A DNA stretch of 64,000 nucleotides from Bacillus sp. B-jedd (GTDB lineage Bacteria; Bacillota; Bacilli; Bacillales; Cytobacillaceae): contig NZ_CCXR01000001.1 of the NCBI RefSeq assembly GCF_000821085.1, positions 558,001 through 622,000 of the forward strand, read 5' to 3'. The position numbers and the translations under genes are program-made. The notes below the pieces were generated by a model. That model ran no database searches. It saw only the letters and a program-made list of their open reading frames with translations, and was not told the origin of the DNA. Of this stretch, positions 24,053-32,989 are shown piece after piece (within the stretch, counting starts at the first letter, position 1; every line of letters begins with the position of its first letter).

Positions 24053-24607
24053 ATGATACACAATGTCATAAGAAAGATTTTTGCAGGATTGATAGGAATC
24101 AGTGTTATGTTTGCCTTAGCCGGTTGTGGAGCAGATGAAAAACCTGAAAAGGTAAGCCAGGCTGCAGGTACTTCCACTGGAGAAGAGAAAGGCACTGCGA
24201 AAGAAGATAAGCCCGTAAAGGAAGTATTTGCAGTCGGCGAGCAAGTTAAGCTGGGGGATAATATACTTACGGTTTCCAAGGTTGCAAAGTCAAACGGCAA
24301 TGACTTTGATAAGCCAAAGGCGGGACATGAGTTTGTCATTGTCACTGTCGAAATTAACAATTCAGGGAATGAAAATATCGCCTACAACCCTTTTGATTTC
24401 AAAATGGCCAACAGCCAAGGGCAAATCGTCGACCAGGCGTTCACTACGGTCGACAGCGACACAGCGTTACAATCGGGTGAACTGGCGCCGGGAGGAAAAG
24501 TTACCGGCACATTATCATTCGAGCAACCCGCAGGGGACAAAGGGCTGCAGCTCCACTACACCCCGGATTTTTGGTCGGACAGCACTATCAAAATAAATCT
24601 CCAATAA
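24053..24607 (+). CDS. DUF4352 lipoprotein
   Basis: 184 residues. The signal peptide ends in the lipobox LAGC (FALAGCGAD, Cys at about 25). A Glu/Lys/Thr-rich linker follows, then an immunoglobulin-like DUF4352 domain (VGEQVKLGDNILTVSKV, HEFVIVTVEINNSGNENIAYNPFDFKM, ELAPGGKVTGTLSFE). Such domains are found on surface lipoproteins of Gram-positive bacteria; the function is unknown. The ATG at 24053 follows GGGAGGA. Transcription may continue from the VWA gene, and a terminator follows. Confidence 0.82.
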   Translation: MIHNVIRKIFAGLIGISVMFALAGCGADEKPEKVSQAAGTSTGEEKGTAKEDKPVKEVFAVGEQVKLGDNILTVSKVAKSNGNDFDKPKAGHEFVIVTVEINNSGNENIAYNPFDFKMANSQGQIVDQAFTTVDSDTALQSGELAPGGKVTGTLSFEQPAGDKGLQLHYTPDFWSDSTIKINLQ

Positions 24608-24609
24608 AG

Positions 24610-24637
24610 AAAGGGAGCGCTCATCCGCTCCCTTTTT
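24610..24637 (+). terminator. Rho-independent terminator
   Basis: GGGAGCG (24613-24619) pairs with CGCTCCC (24626-24632), then five T residues. Confidence 0.88.
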
Positions 24638-24733
24638 AACGTTACATCCCGTCCCATCATTTCTGAAATACCCAAGGAAACTATCTCTAAGTTCCAAAAT
24701 ATAGTAAAATATGAAGTGTTGGGGGGATATAAT

Positions 24734-24913
24734 ATGAATAGATTAGGGTTGAACAAAAAGCAATCAATTATTGTGGCAGGTATTGTAATGTTTATTGTCC
24801 CCATACTCGGATTTATTTCATCAATCTACACCGGCACAACCGTGTATATCCCGATAATAGCAGTTGTGACAGCTTTAATAGGCAGACTATTAGCTAAGAG
24901 TTTTATCAAATAA
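24734..24913 (+). CDS. Small two-TM membrane protein
   Basis: 59 residues: a short basic N-terminus, two hydrophobic helices (about 15-33 and 38-54) and a basic end (RLLAKSFIK). GGGGGGAT lies upstream of the ATG. No family is recognised. It stands alone before the convergent response regulator gene. Confidence 0.55.
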   Translation: MNRLGLNKKQSIIVAGIVMFIVPILGFISSIYTGTTVYIPIIAVVTALIGRLLAKSFIK

Positions 24914-24963
24914 ATGGCATTGATTATTTGATTGCCTGGCAAATCTGATTACAACAAATCAAA

Positions 24964-25752
24964 TTATTTATCAAATCTGATTTTCTGGATGAATTCGGTT
25001 GGCGAATAGCCAGTGTATTTCTTGAAGACTGTGTTATATTGCTTATACTCTGTAAAGCCGGTCATTTCGGCGATTTCATAAACCATATATTGGTTCGAAA
25101 GCAATAAAGGAATCGATTTACGAATTCTATGCTGGGCCAGATAATGATGAAAGGTACCATTTGTATCTTTTTTAAAAACCCTGCTCAGGTAGCTTGGACT
25201 GACTCCCATTTCTGTTGCCAGATCCTCAAGACTGAGTTTTTCCGCATACCTCCGCTTGATGCTGTCAATCACCTGCATCGTATAGGAACTATAACTGGAA
25301 TCACTTTTTTCATCCGGAAAGAATAAAGCCGCCAAAGAATCGAAATCGACTTTTTTCGTCAGCAGTTCATATTTCCGTTTCGTTTCAAGCTTTCGGCGGA
25401 GAGATTCAAGAACCGCTTTTAAAGCTGCCTCATCAACGGGCTTCAACAAATAGTCAAAGACCTGCAGCTGGATGCTCTTCTTCGTATATTCGAAGTCACT
25501 GTAGCTCGATAGGATGACCGTCTCAAAATCATATTCCTTTAAAGCCTGCTCCACCATTTCAATTCCGCTCATGATCGGCATTTTAATGTCTGTTATCACC
25601 ACATCTGGCTGCAGTTCAATTATTTTTTCAAGGCCTTCTTTGCCATTGGCGGCTTCCCCGACGATTTCAGTCTGCATTCCTTTCCAGTCCATTGTATACA
25701 TTAGCCCTTTGCGGATGATTTGTTCATCTTCTACAATGATTGCGGTAATCAT
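24964..25752 (-). CDS. YesN/HptR-like response regulator with AraC DNA-binding domain
   Basis: 262 residues. The receiver domain (1-120) has the acidic pocket EDE and phospho-acceptor Asp55 (VVITDIKMP), with Ser/Thr and Lys at SSYSD and LLKP. The AraC domain (about 160-262) has DLATEMGVSPSYLSRVFKKDT and IAEMTGFTEYKQYNTVFKKYTG. It lies 7 bp after the sensor kinase gene and is surely its partner. The likely target is the ABC transporter operon just upstream of the kinase gene. The arrangement resembles HptRS/HptA of staphylococci. Confidence 0.9.
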   Translation of the reverse strand: MITAIIVEDEQIIRKGLMYTMDWKGMQTEIVGEAANGKEGLEKIIELQPDVVITDIKMPIMSGIEMVEQALKEYDFETVILSSYSDFEYTKKSIQLQVFDYLLKPVDEAALKAVLESLRRKLETKRKYELLTKKVDFDSLAALFFPDEKSDSSYSSYTMQVIDSIKRRYAEKLSLEDLATEMGVSPSYLSRVFKKDTNGTFHHYLAQHRIRKSIPLLLSNQYMVYEIAEMTGFTEYKQYNTVFKKYTGYSPTEFIQKIRFDK

Positions 25753-25759
25753 AGCGGTT

Positions 25760-27439
25760 TCAATCCTCCTTTATAATGGGCATCCGGATAATGATGAGAG
25801 TACCGGCTCCTTCTTCACTAAAGATTCTTAGTCCATATTGCTGGCCATACAGCAATTTAATTCGCCGGTTAACATTATAAATTCCGATATGGTTAGTATT
25901 ATTTTCGCCATGCTTTATAGAGGACTCCAGCTCCTCTAGCCGGCTTTTTTCAATACCTTCGCCGTTATCACGAATAATCAAGTATAACGCTTTTCTGGTG
26001 CTTTTAATCATCACGTCTATTTTTAATGAAGCTTTAGTGATAAAACCATATTTTATCGCATTTTCAACCAGCGGCTGGATAATCAGTTTTGGGAGCCTGC
26101 AATTCTCAAGTCCATCCTGAACACTAATCGTATAGTCCAAAGCATCCCCAAACCTGATTTGCTGAAGTGTCAAATAGCTCCTTAGGTAGCTGATATCCTG
26201 TTCAATCGTATTGTACTGATTCCGGTTATTGATGCTGTAGCGAAGAAGGCTCGATAGAATCAGAATGAGCTGCTCCGCTTTCGCTGGATCCATTCTGGTG
26301 ATATATCTAATATTCTCAAGTGTATTAAATAGGAAATGAGGGTCGATTTGCATCTCGAGCTGCTTAATTTCAGCCCTCGAACTTCGCTCGATATATTCCC
26401 GATTCTCGAGCATAAGAGTATCAATATCCTTCAGCAGCTGTTGTACATATTCACCGATAACCTGAAATTCATCTTCTTTTTCAAAAGTGGCCTGTTGATG
26501 GAATTCACCCATTTTTGCTTTATCTATAATGGAAAGCAGCTTGTCAATTGACCTCATTTTTCTTCGCGAGGAATTATTGGCAAAAACGATCGTCCCTGCT
26601 GTTATTAATAAAAAGAAAGCAATCAGAGTAAACAGGCCGATTTTGTAAATATATTTAAACAGCCCGATATTAGAGATGGAATACACAGCAATTGTCCCGT
26701 TCAACATTTCTTTTTTGTTCACGACATATAGGCTCTTGTCGACAGCCGCTATTTTTCCGGTTTTCGTCAGCAGCATTTCATTTGTTGTCAAAATGCTGTT
26801 ATCGAATCGGTCGGCAATAATGATATCGGTATAATTCACATTGTTCATCAGCTGCCGGAACTGGTTTTCAAGCAGGTTAAAGATGATATAGCCGCTTATC
26901 TTTTCGTCACGGTCGAAAATAGGATTGACGATATTATAAAATACCCGGTCATTTCGAAGACTTTGGCGGTTCGGATACATAAGGCTTTTATGGGATGTGC
27001 TGTTTTTAAGGCGTTTGCCAATATACCAGGCTGTATTCCTCTGGTTTTCATCACTCGTTTCGGTCCAGTTTGTGGCGAGTACATTTCCATCGGCATCGAT
27101 GACAGAGAATAAGCTGCGCAGGTTTTGTTTATTGGCGGCACCGTATAACTGTCCATACATTTCCGCCCGATAGGAACTTGAATATTCGAGACGGTAGAGA
27201 TCCAATTCATTGGCGAGACGCCTGCTTTCTTCGGAAATCTGCGAAAACTTCGCCAGCAGCCGTCCAGTTATCCTTTCGTTTTCCTCGAGATTATTTTCTT
27301 TCACCAAGTGAAGGCCGATCATGAAAAGCAGGTTGTAAAAAAGAAGGGTTACGATTGAAACTGGTACGACACCGAATCTGATCAAGGACTTTTTTAATTC
27401 CTTCCGGTATGCACTGGTAACTTTCCTGGCTGAATCCAT
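25760..27439 (-). CDS. YesM/HptS-like sensor histidine kinase
   Basis: 559 residues. TM helix one (about 20-42), an extracellular sensing region of roughly 240 residues, TM helix two (about 280-300) and a HAMP-like linker are followed by the His_kinase domain QLEMQIDPHFLFNTLENI, with the phospho-accepting His, and a HATPase domain (PLVENAIKYGF, DNGEGI). This LytS/YesM class partners with AraC-type regulators. The sensor may act alone or together with the binding protein encoded upstream. A terminator separates it from the permease gene, so it probably has its own promoter or is read at lower level. Confidence 0.88.
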   Translation of the reverse strand: MDSARKVTSAYRKELKKSLIRFGVVPVSIVTLLFYNLLFMIGLHLVKENNLEENERITGRLLAKFSQISEESRRLANELDLYRLEYSSSYRAEMYGQLYGAANKQNLRSLFSVIDADGNVLATNWTETSDENQRNTAWYIGKRLKNSTSHKSLMYPNRQSLRNDRVFYNIVNPIFDRDEKISGYIIFNLLENQFRQLMNNVNYTDIIIADRFDNSILTTNEMLLTKTGKIAAVDKSLYVVNKKEMLNGTIAVYSISNIGLFKYIYKIGLFTLIAFFLLITAGTIVFANNSSRRKMRSIDKLLSIIDKAKMGEFHQQATFEKEDEFQVIGEYVQQLLKDIDTLMLENREYIERSSRAEIKQLEMQIDPHFLFNTLENIRYITRMDPAKAEQLILILSSLLRYSINNRNQYNTIEQDISYLRSYLTLQQIRFGDALDYTISVQDGLENCRLPKLIIQPLVENAIKYGFITKASLKIDVMIKSTRKALYLIIRDNGEGIEKSRLEELESSIKHGENNTNHIGIYNVNRRIKLLYGQQYGLRIFSEEGAGTLIIIRMPIIKED

Positions 27440-27477
27440 CTCATCACCCTCTTTTCAAAAGATGTTAGGAATGTAGA

Positions 27478-27503
27478 AAAGACAACCCCGTTTGGGGGTT
27501 GCC
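27478..27503 (-). terminator. Terminator between permease and kinase genes
   Basis: On the minus strand, CAACCCC pairs with GGGGTTG around a short loop and is followed by TCTTTTC. The U-run is imperfect, so read-through is likely. Confidence 0.6.
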
Positions 27504-27508
27504 TATAA

Positions 27509-29158
27509 TTATAAGCTTACTTCCTTGGAACCTGTCGCTTTAAAGAAGATTAATAGAGAAACAACAGTTGTCACTGTCAAAATGGTAGACAGGGCAGCGG
27601 CTGTTCCGTAGCTTGCCCGGATCACTTCCGAATAGATTGCCACGGACATGGTTCTTGTATTGCCGGTAAATAAAATAATCGATGAACTTAATTCGTTAAT
27701 GACAGTGATCCAGCTTAACAGCGCACCGGCAAGAACCCCAGGCATCATCAGCCTTGCGGTAACGTTGATGAATGTCTTGAAAGGGGAATACCCAAGACTG
27801 ATCGACGCCTCTTCCATGCTCGGGCTAAGCTGGTAAATGATTGCCGCGCTTGAGCGCATCGTGTACGGAAGGCGGCGGATAATGAATGAAATAATCAGGA
27901 TTGCCGCGGTTCCGCTTAGCAGGAGCGGCGACTTGTTAAATGCCAGCAGAAGGGTGATACCAAGGACTGACCCAGGGACAATGTATGGGAACATTGCAAT
28001 TGTATCCAGGAAGGACGTCAGGGCATTTTTCCTTCTGACGGATGCATATGAAATCAGCATGCCGAGGACGATGATAACTGCCAAGGCAATAATACCATAA
28101 AGATAAGTGTTCAAGATGGAATCACCCATCCTGTCTAGCACTTTCCGGTAGCTGTCAAGGGTATAACCCTCAATGAACATAGCACCGCGTGTTTTCAGGA
28201 ATGACGTGTAAATGACGGTCACTTGCGGGATGCTGGCCAACCCGACAACAACATAAATGAACGCATGGGCAAAAAAGTTTTTCCAACCCTTTGCCTTCTC
28301 GGGCTGGATCGGGCGAAGGGAACTCATTTCATAAGACTTCTTGTTCACTACATATTTTTGCGCGATAAAAATAATCGTTGTAATCAAAATCATAATTGTC
28401 GCCAGAGCAGCGGCAAAGTGGGCGTTGCCTCCAACCTCGCTTATAAACTCGGAATATATGAGGACAGGCATTGTCGAATAGCCTTCACCAATCAGCATCG
28501 GCGTACCGAAATCGGCAAGCGAGTTCATGAACACTAGCATGGCTCCAGCCAGAACGGTAGGGAGGATCAATGGCAAAATAAGCGTAACCATTTTCTTCAC
28601 TCCGGTTGTCCCGAGGCTTTCCGCCGCTTCACTTAAGGAGGAGTCAATTTTTTTCAGCGCCCCTGATACATACAAATAAATGTAAGGGAATAGTTTCAAA
28701 GTGAAAACGAGCAGGATCCCGCCGAATCCGTAAATGCTCGGGGAGGTGACCCCGAAGTGTTCCATGAAAAACTTTGAAACGACGCCGCTTCGTCCCAGCA
28801 GCAAAATCCACGAGTATGCGCCGATAAAAGGAGGCGACAGAACGGAAATAATAATCAGGATTTCGATTAGGCCTTTTCCGCGGATTTTCAAGGTGGTCAT
28901 CAAGTATGCAAGCGGAACACCGATGGCGATGGCCAGGATGGTGACGGAAACGGTCACCGACAAGCTGTTCAATAATGACTGGTAGTAGTATTTCCGCTCG
29001 AAAAAAGTGATGAAATGCTTTAGTGTAAATGTGCCATCATTGGCCTGGAAGCTGCTCAGCAGCAGAGATCCCAAAGGATAAATCAAGAATACCGCAAAGA
29101 ATAAGAATACAACAATGGTAGAAACATTCCAGAAATCCGGTTTGAATTTATTCCGCAT
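27509..29158 (-). CDS. ABC transporter permease, fused two-domain type (AfuB/FbpB-like)
   Basis: About 549 residues with twelve TM helices, two fused six-helix permease halves. Each half has its EAA loop: SLSEAAESLGTTGVKKMVTLILP and SMEEASISLGYSPFKTFINVTA. The architecture is that of the FbpB/AfuB group, usually annotated as ferric-iron permeases but also used for sugar phosphates. The start at 29158 is chosen because GGAGTGG precedes that ATG; it overlaps the ATPase gene by 11 bp, showing coupling. The cre sites upstream of the operon favour a carbon substrate. Confidence 0.88.
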   Translation of the reverse strand: MRNKFKPDFWNVSTIVVFLFFAVFLIYPLGSLLLSSFQANDGTFTLKHFITFFERKYYYQSLLNSLSVTVSVTILAIAIGVPLAYLMTTLKIRGKGLIEILIIISVLSPPFIGAYSWILLLGRSGVVSKFFMEHFGVTSPSIYGFGGILLVFTLKLFPYIYLYVSGALKKIDSSLSEAAESLGTTGVKKMVTLILPLILPTVLAGAMLVFMNSLADFGTPMLIGEGYSTMPVLIYSEFISEVGGNAHFAAALATIMILITTIIFIAQKYVVNKKSYEMSSLRPIQPEKAKGWKNFFAHAFIYVVVGLASIPQVTVIYTSFLKTRGAMFIEGYTLDSYRKVLDRMGDSILNTYLYGIIALAVIIVLGMLISYASVRRKNALTSFLDTIAMFPYIVPGSVLGITLLLAFNKSPLLLSGTAAILIISFIIRRLPYTMRSSAAIIYQLSPSMEEASISLGYSPFKTFINVTARLMMPGVLAGALLSWITVINELSSSIILFTGNTRTMSVAIYSEVIRASYGTAAALSTILTVTTVVSLLIFFKATGSKEVSL

Positions 29159-30257
29159 AACGGACCACTCCATCTATCAGGCTTTCTTCGCCGTCCGCTG
29201 TAAACACGTTGATTTTTTCAGTTATCGCCTCAAGATAGACAATGTCGCCTTCGTCGATGAAACGGTTTTTCAAATTCGTATCCTGCGAGAATTCAACGCT
29301 CGTCCCATTATCCAATACAAGCTCATAATTAATATATTTGCCAAGGAAGTTCCGGTGCTTTACTTTCGCGCGGATTCCTTGTTCGCTGTCGGAAAACATG
29401 AACTCTTCAGGGCGGATGGCAACCATCACTTTTTCTTTATCGGCAACAGTATCCTTGAGATTACCCATTTCAACACGATATCCTTCCATGAAAGAAACGA
29501 ATGTTTTTCCATTTTCTTTTTCCACCTGGCCTTCAAATAAATTTGAATGGCCGATGAACGATGCGACGAAAGTATTAATTGGGCGAAGGTAAAGGGTATC
29601 TGGATAGCCGACCTGCTGAATGATTCCATCTTTCATGACCGCAATTCTATCAGAAATGGCCAAAGCCTCTTCCTGGTCGTGCGTCACATAAACGGTGGTA
29701 ATATCAATGTTCTTTTGGATTTCACTGATGGCCCTGCGCATATCGATCCGCAGTTTCGCGTCAAGATTGGACAACGGTTCGTCCATAAGCAGAACTTTTG
29801 GATGGATGACGATGGCCCTGGCAAGAGCGACACGCTGCTGCTGCCCGCCGGATAGGCGGTTTGGCAGGCGGTCTTTGTATTCGGTTATTTTGACTGTTTC
29901 TATAATATCATCTAAGCGTTGAATCATTTCCGCCTTGCTGATCTTTTTGTTATTCAGACCATATTTCACATTATTGTAGACTGTCATATGGGGGAAAATG
30001 GCGTAATTTTGGAAAACCATCCCGATATTCCGTTTATGGGCAGGGATATCATTCAGGGGCTGGCCGTCGAATGAAATGGTTCCTCCGTCAATGCTGTGGA
30101 AACCGGCGATCATGCGGAGCAGGGTTGTTTTGCCACAGCCGGAAGGGCCTAGCAAAGTGAATAATTCGCCTGGTTTAATCGTCAGGTTCAAGTCGGGGAT
30201 AACGGTCTTTTTCTCATAATCCTTACGTACGTGTTCGAAAGTGATAGCTGTACTCAA
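29148..30257 (-). CDS. ABC transporter ATP-binding protein (AfuC/FbpC-like)
   Basis: 369 residues. Walker A GPSGCGKTT, signature LSGGQQQR and Walker B VLLMDEP are intact, and a C-terminal TOBE-like domain follows (FMFSDSEQGIRAKVKHRNFLGKYINYEL). The start is taken as TTG at 30257, since AGAGGAGG lies 7 bp upstream; the frame is open to 30281 without a site. It energises the permease encoded downstream. Confidence 0.9.
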   Translation of the reverse strand: MSTAITFEHVRKDYEKKTVIPDLNLTIKPGELFTLLGPSGCGKTTLLRMIAGFHSIDGGTISFDGQPLNDIPAHKRNIGMVFQNYAIFPHMTVYNNVKYGLNNKKISKAEMIQRLDDIIETVKITEYKDRLPNRLSGGQQQRVALARAIVIHPKVLLMDEPLSNLDAKLRIDMRRAISEIQKNIDITTVYVTHDQEEALAISDRIAVMKDGIIQQVGYPDTLYLRPINTFVASFIGHSNLFEGQVEKENGKTFVSFMEGYRVEMGNLKDTVADKEKVMVAIRPEEFMFSDSEQGIRAKVKHRNFLGKYINYELVLDNGTSVEFSQDTNLKNRFIDEGDIVYLEAITEKINVFTADGEESLIDGVVRYAE

Positions 30258-30302
30258 AGTAAGTCCTCCTCTTGCTCTCAAAAGCTGATACTTGCTGAAA
30301 AT

Positions 30303-30338
30303 GATAGAGTATGAGCAGGCTGCCGCTCATACTCTATC
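30303..30338. other. 14-bp perfect hairpin between binding-protein and ATPase genes
   Basis: GATAGAGTATGAGC (30303-30316) and GCTCATACTCTATC (30325-30338) with an 8-nt loop. On the minus strand only ATTTTC follows, a weak U-run. It is likely a partial terminator or 3' stabiliser that raises binding-protein levels over the membrane components. Confidence 0.75.
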
Positions 30339-30345
30339 AAGGGTA

Positions 30346-31392
30346 TTAATTGCTTGTGAATATATCTTTAAATTTGTCGAGAATGGCTTCCTTGTTCTTG
30401 TTAGACCAATCCTGGTCGTCCTGGATCAATTTAATTTCAGACAGCGGCCTCATGCCATTGTCATCCTTGATTTTTACAGATGAATTGACCGGACGGCGGT
30501 TCAATTCATTCGCGACCATTGTTTGGGATTCTTCATTGGTAATGAAATCAACGAATTTCTTGGCGTTATCCATGTTTTTAGCGCCTTTGATGATTGCGAC
30601 GCCATCAGGTTTAACAATAGTGCCTTCTTTTGGATAAACTACTTCTACTGGAGCGCCGTCATTCATGTAATTGATGACCGGCTCTTCAAACGTCAGGCCA
30701 ACAGAATACTCGCCGTCAGCTACGCCTTTGTAAGTTGCAGAGGAGCCGCTCAAAAGCTTATGGTCAAGATTTTTGATAAGCTTGCCGACGTAATCCCAGC
30801 CTTTTTCAGGGTCGCCATTGCCCATTGCATAAAGCATGTTGATGACTTGTTCAAAAGAAGAGGAAGACTTGGAAGGGTCCGCAAACGCGATTTTGCCCTT
30901 CAGGCTCTTATCCAACAGATCTTCATAACCTTCGATTTTCAGGTTGCCGACAAGGTTCTTGTTTACCATGATGACACTTGGAACAAGGGAGAACCTAGTA
31001 ATCTTGCCATCTTCGTTTTTGAATTCATCTGGAACGTTGCCTTCATTTTTTGACTTGTAAGTTTCAAATCTTTCGGTGTATGGCTGAAGTGAAGATAATG
31101 AACCTCCCCACATAATATCGCCAAGCGGATTATCCCCTTCGGATTCGATACGCTTGAGCAGTTCCCCCGCACCAGCTGAAATGACTTCAACTTTGATGCC
31201 GGTTTCGTCTTCAAATTCCTTTACAAGCGGTTCGTTAAATTCAATAGGATTTGGGGAGTAAACAATTAATTCTTTGCTTTCGCCTTTTTTCGTGGAAGCT
31301 TTTTCTTTGTCATCGGATGAGCAGCCAGCAAGCAGGCCGGAAATCCCTAAAGCTGCAACAAGGGCCGCAGACAATAACTTATTCTTTTTCAT
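30346..31392 (-). CDS. AfuA/HptA-like substrate-binding lipoprotein
   Basis: 348 residues. The signal peptide ends in the lipobox LLAGCSS, followed by a type II binding fold (ELIVYSPNPIEFNEPLVKEFEDETGIKVEV, GDIMWGG, TYKGVADGEYSVGLTFEEP). This family is routinely called ferric-iron binding, yet includes AfuA and HptA, which recognise hexose phosphates. The ATG at 31392 is chosen because GGAGAG and GGAG lie just upstream and the signal peptide is then normal; the frame is open to 31479. It is the first gene of the operon, under two cre sites. No Fur box is visible. Confidence 0.85.
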   Translation of the reverse strand: MKKNKLLSAALVAALGISGLLAGCSSDDKEKASTKKGESKELIVYSPNPIEFNEPLVKEFEDETGIKVEVISAGAGELLKRIESEGDNPLGDIMWGGSLSSLQPYTERFETYKSKNEGNVPDEFKNEDGKITRFSLVPSVIMVNKNLVGNLKIEGYEDLLDKSLKGKIAFADPSKSSSSFEQVINMLYAMGNGDPEKGWDYVGKLIKNLDHKLLSGSSATYKGVADGEYSVGLTFEEPVINYMNDGAPVEVVYPKEGTIVKPDGVAIIKGAKNMDNAKKFVDFITNEESQTMVANELNRRPVNSSVKIKDDNGMRPLSEIKLIQDDQDWSNKNKEAILDKFKDIFTSN

Positions 31393-31424
31393 TCTCCAAT
31401 CTCTCCTGTTCAATATCTGAAATA

Positions 31425-31438
31425 TAAAGCGCTTTCTT
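31425..31438. promoter_or_regulatory. CcpA cre site 1
   Basis: TAAAGCGCTTTCTT, closely matching the cre consensus TGAAAGCGCTTTCA, lies 33 bp upstream of the binding-protein start codon. Its downstream position suggests catabolite repression by roadblock. Confidence 0.65.
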
Positions 31439-31453
31439 ACCTGTATCCCAATA

Positions 31454-31467
31454 TTAAACGCTTTCAT
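31454..31467. promoter_or_regulatory. CcpA cre site 2
   Basis: TTAAACGCTTTCAT (minus strand ATGAAAGCGTTTAA), 29 bp from cre site 1. Two cre sites imply strong carbon catabolite control of the transporter. Confidence 0.65.
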
Positions 31468-31523
31468 TTCTCGCAACAATCCAAAAAAATGACCAATATA
31501 TCCGAAAAAATGAACCTACTAAA

Positions 31524-31557
31524 TAAAAACACCCCATCCTGCTAAGAGGAATGGGGT
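31524..31557 (-). terminator. Terminator overlapping the NCS1 permease stop codon
   Basis: ACCCCATCCT (31531-31540) pairs with AGGAATGGGGT (31547-31557, one bulge). A residues at 31525-31529 give the minus-strand U-run. The 5' arm encodes the last residues of the permease. Confidence 0.75.
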
Positions 31558-32969
31558 ATTTCCATGTGGTTTTTTCGGTCTAATTTCATATAATGCCAGC
31601 CGCCATAAAAAAGGGCTGAAGAAGAGACGCCGATAAACCATGATATTTCAGTCAGAGGTTGAAGAGAGGGGATGATTTTCCCTGATAAGCTTAGTATACC
31701 GGCTAGTAAGGTGACGATTAATGCGGCGGCATTCATATCCCGCTGGCTGCCGGAATATAGTTCATGCACATCGATTTTTCGGCGGCGGATGACAAAGAAA
31801 TCGACTAGCATCACGCCAACCACGGGGCTCAGCAGCCCGCCCGCCAGATTAAGGAAGGCCAGGACACTGGCCGCATTTTCCATCAGCTTCCATGGCATGA
31901 TCAACAACCCCGCAATCGCAGCCAGCAAGGCGCCAAGCTTAAAAGGGATTTTTCCTGGGAATAAAGCCGCCAGTTGGAACCCGGCAGGAATCAAATTGCC
32001 GACTAGATTCACTGATAAAGTTGACAGGCAAATGGTCAGTAGGGAAAGTGCGACCGCAAACAGGCTATCAAAGCGGTCGATGACGTCAAGTATATTCCAA
32101 ATCGGCACGCCAAAGGATATTTCCGAGCCAATGATAATGGCAATACTCGCAGCCGCGAACAATAAGTGAGCAGTAAAAAGACCCGCCAACTGGCCCAACG
32201 CTTGGCTTTTTGTCGATTTCGCGAATCGTGTTAAATCAGAGACACTCACCATTTGGGCCACCCATGTCGCCATAAGCGCGGACACGCATCCGAGCATGAG
32301 AAGTGCCGTATTTCCTTCAACTCCTTTGGCTGTATAAGCGAAATAAGGGCTAAGGCCGCCAACTAAAGAAACAGCCCAAACTGCCATTCCGCCAAAGACG
32401 AGAAAGATTAGAAAAGTGAGCGTTTTTGTCAGCTTTCCAAGCACACTCATTCCGGCAAAAATAAGCAAAACATTTAAGGTCCAAAAAAGCAGGAACGAAA
32501 TGAGCTGAGGAGCATTGATGCCAAAAAAGGACCAATTTCCTCCTAAAGATATATAAGCAGGCCAAATCTTTGAAATCAGGATGGAAACAGCCAGTCCCCC
32601 TGCATATGTCTGCAATCCGAACCACATGACCGCCGTGATCACCCCCCGGAGAATGCCAGGGAGGGCGGCTCCTTTTTTGCCATAAGATGACCATAGGAGG
32701 ACAGAGAAGGGAATCCCATACTTGCTCCCCGCATAGCCGTTCAAAATAAGAAACGCTCCCAAGAGTAGGGAGGATATCATAATAATTGAAAATACCTGGG
32801 GGATGGATAAGCCCAAAGCGAAAAAGCCGCCAATTGTCACATATGATGGCACGTTATGGACAGAACCCATCCAAAGGGAAAAATAATGTCCAAATGACCA
32901 ATTTCTTTCCTCTTCCCGCGCAGGAAGTATAGTTGGTGCATTTTCATAAGTTTTAACTTGCTGTGCCAT
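31542..32969 (-). CDS. NCS1-family nucleobase/allantoin-type permease
   Basis: 475 residues with twelve predicted TM helices. The N-terminal part NWSFGHYFSLWMGSVHNVPSYVTIGGFFALG and the loop NGYAGSKYGIPFSVLLWSSYGKKGAALPGILRG are characteristic of NCS1 symporters for cytosine, uracil, allantoin, hydantoin or thiamine precursors. It is the last gene of a minus-strand operon after the SSS permease and a two-component system. Two CodA-like amidohydrolases lie 9 kb away in the same cluster. The substrate is unknown but is probably a cyclic amide or nucleobase. Confidence 0.85.
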   Translation of the reverse strand: MAQQVKTYENAPTILPAREEERNWSFGHYFSLWMGSVHNVPSYVTIGGFFALGLSIPQVFSIIMISSLLLGAFLILNGYAGSKYGIPFSVLLWSSYGKKGAALPGILRGVITAVMWFGLQTYAGGLAVSILISKIWPAYISLGGNWSFFGINAPQLISFLLFWTLNVLLIFAGMSVLGKLTKTLTFLIFLVFGGMAVWAVSLVGGLSPYFAYTAKGVEGNTALLMLGCVSALMATWVAQMVSVSDLTRFAKSTKSQALGQLAGLFTAHLLFAAASIAIIIGSEISFGVPIWNILDVIDRFDSLFAVALSLLTICLSTLSVNLVGNLIPAGFQLAALFPGKIPFKLGALLAAIAGLLIMPWKLMENAASVLAFLNLAGGLLSPVVGVMLVDFFVIRRRKIDVHELYSGSQRDMNAAALIVTLLAGILSLSGKIIPSLQPLTEISWFIGVSSSALFYGGWHYMKLDRKNHMEIPHSS

Positions 32970-32989
32970 TTTTCTGCCTCCGGTAAAAG

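Noticed and set aside
24964..31392. Fur-regulated ferric-iron transporter
   Set aside because: No GATAATGATTATC-like box was found upstream; two cre sites were. The iron function is not excluded, but regulation argues against it.
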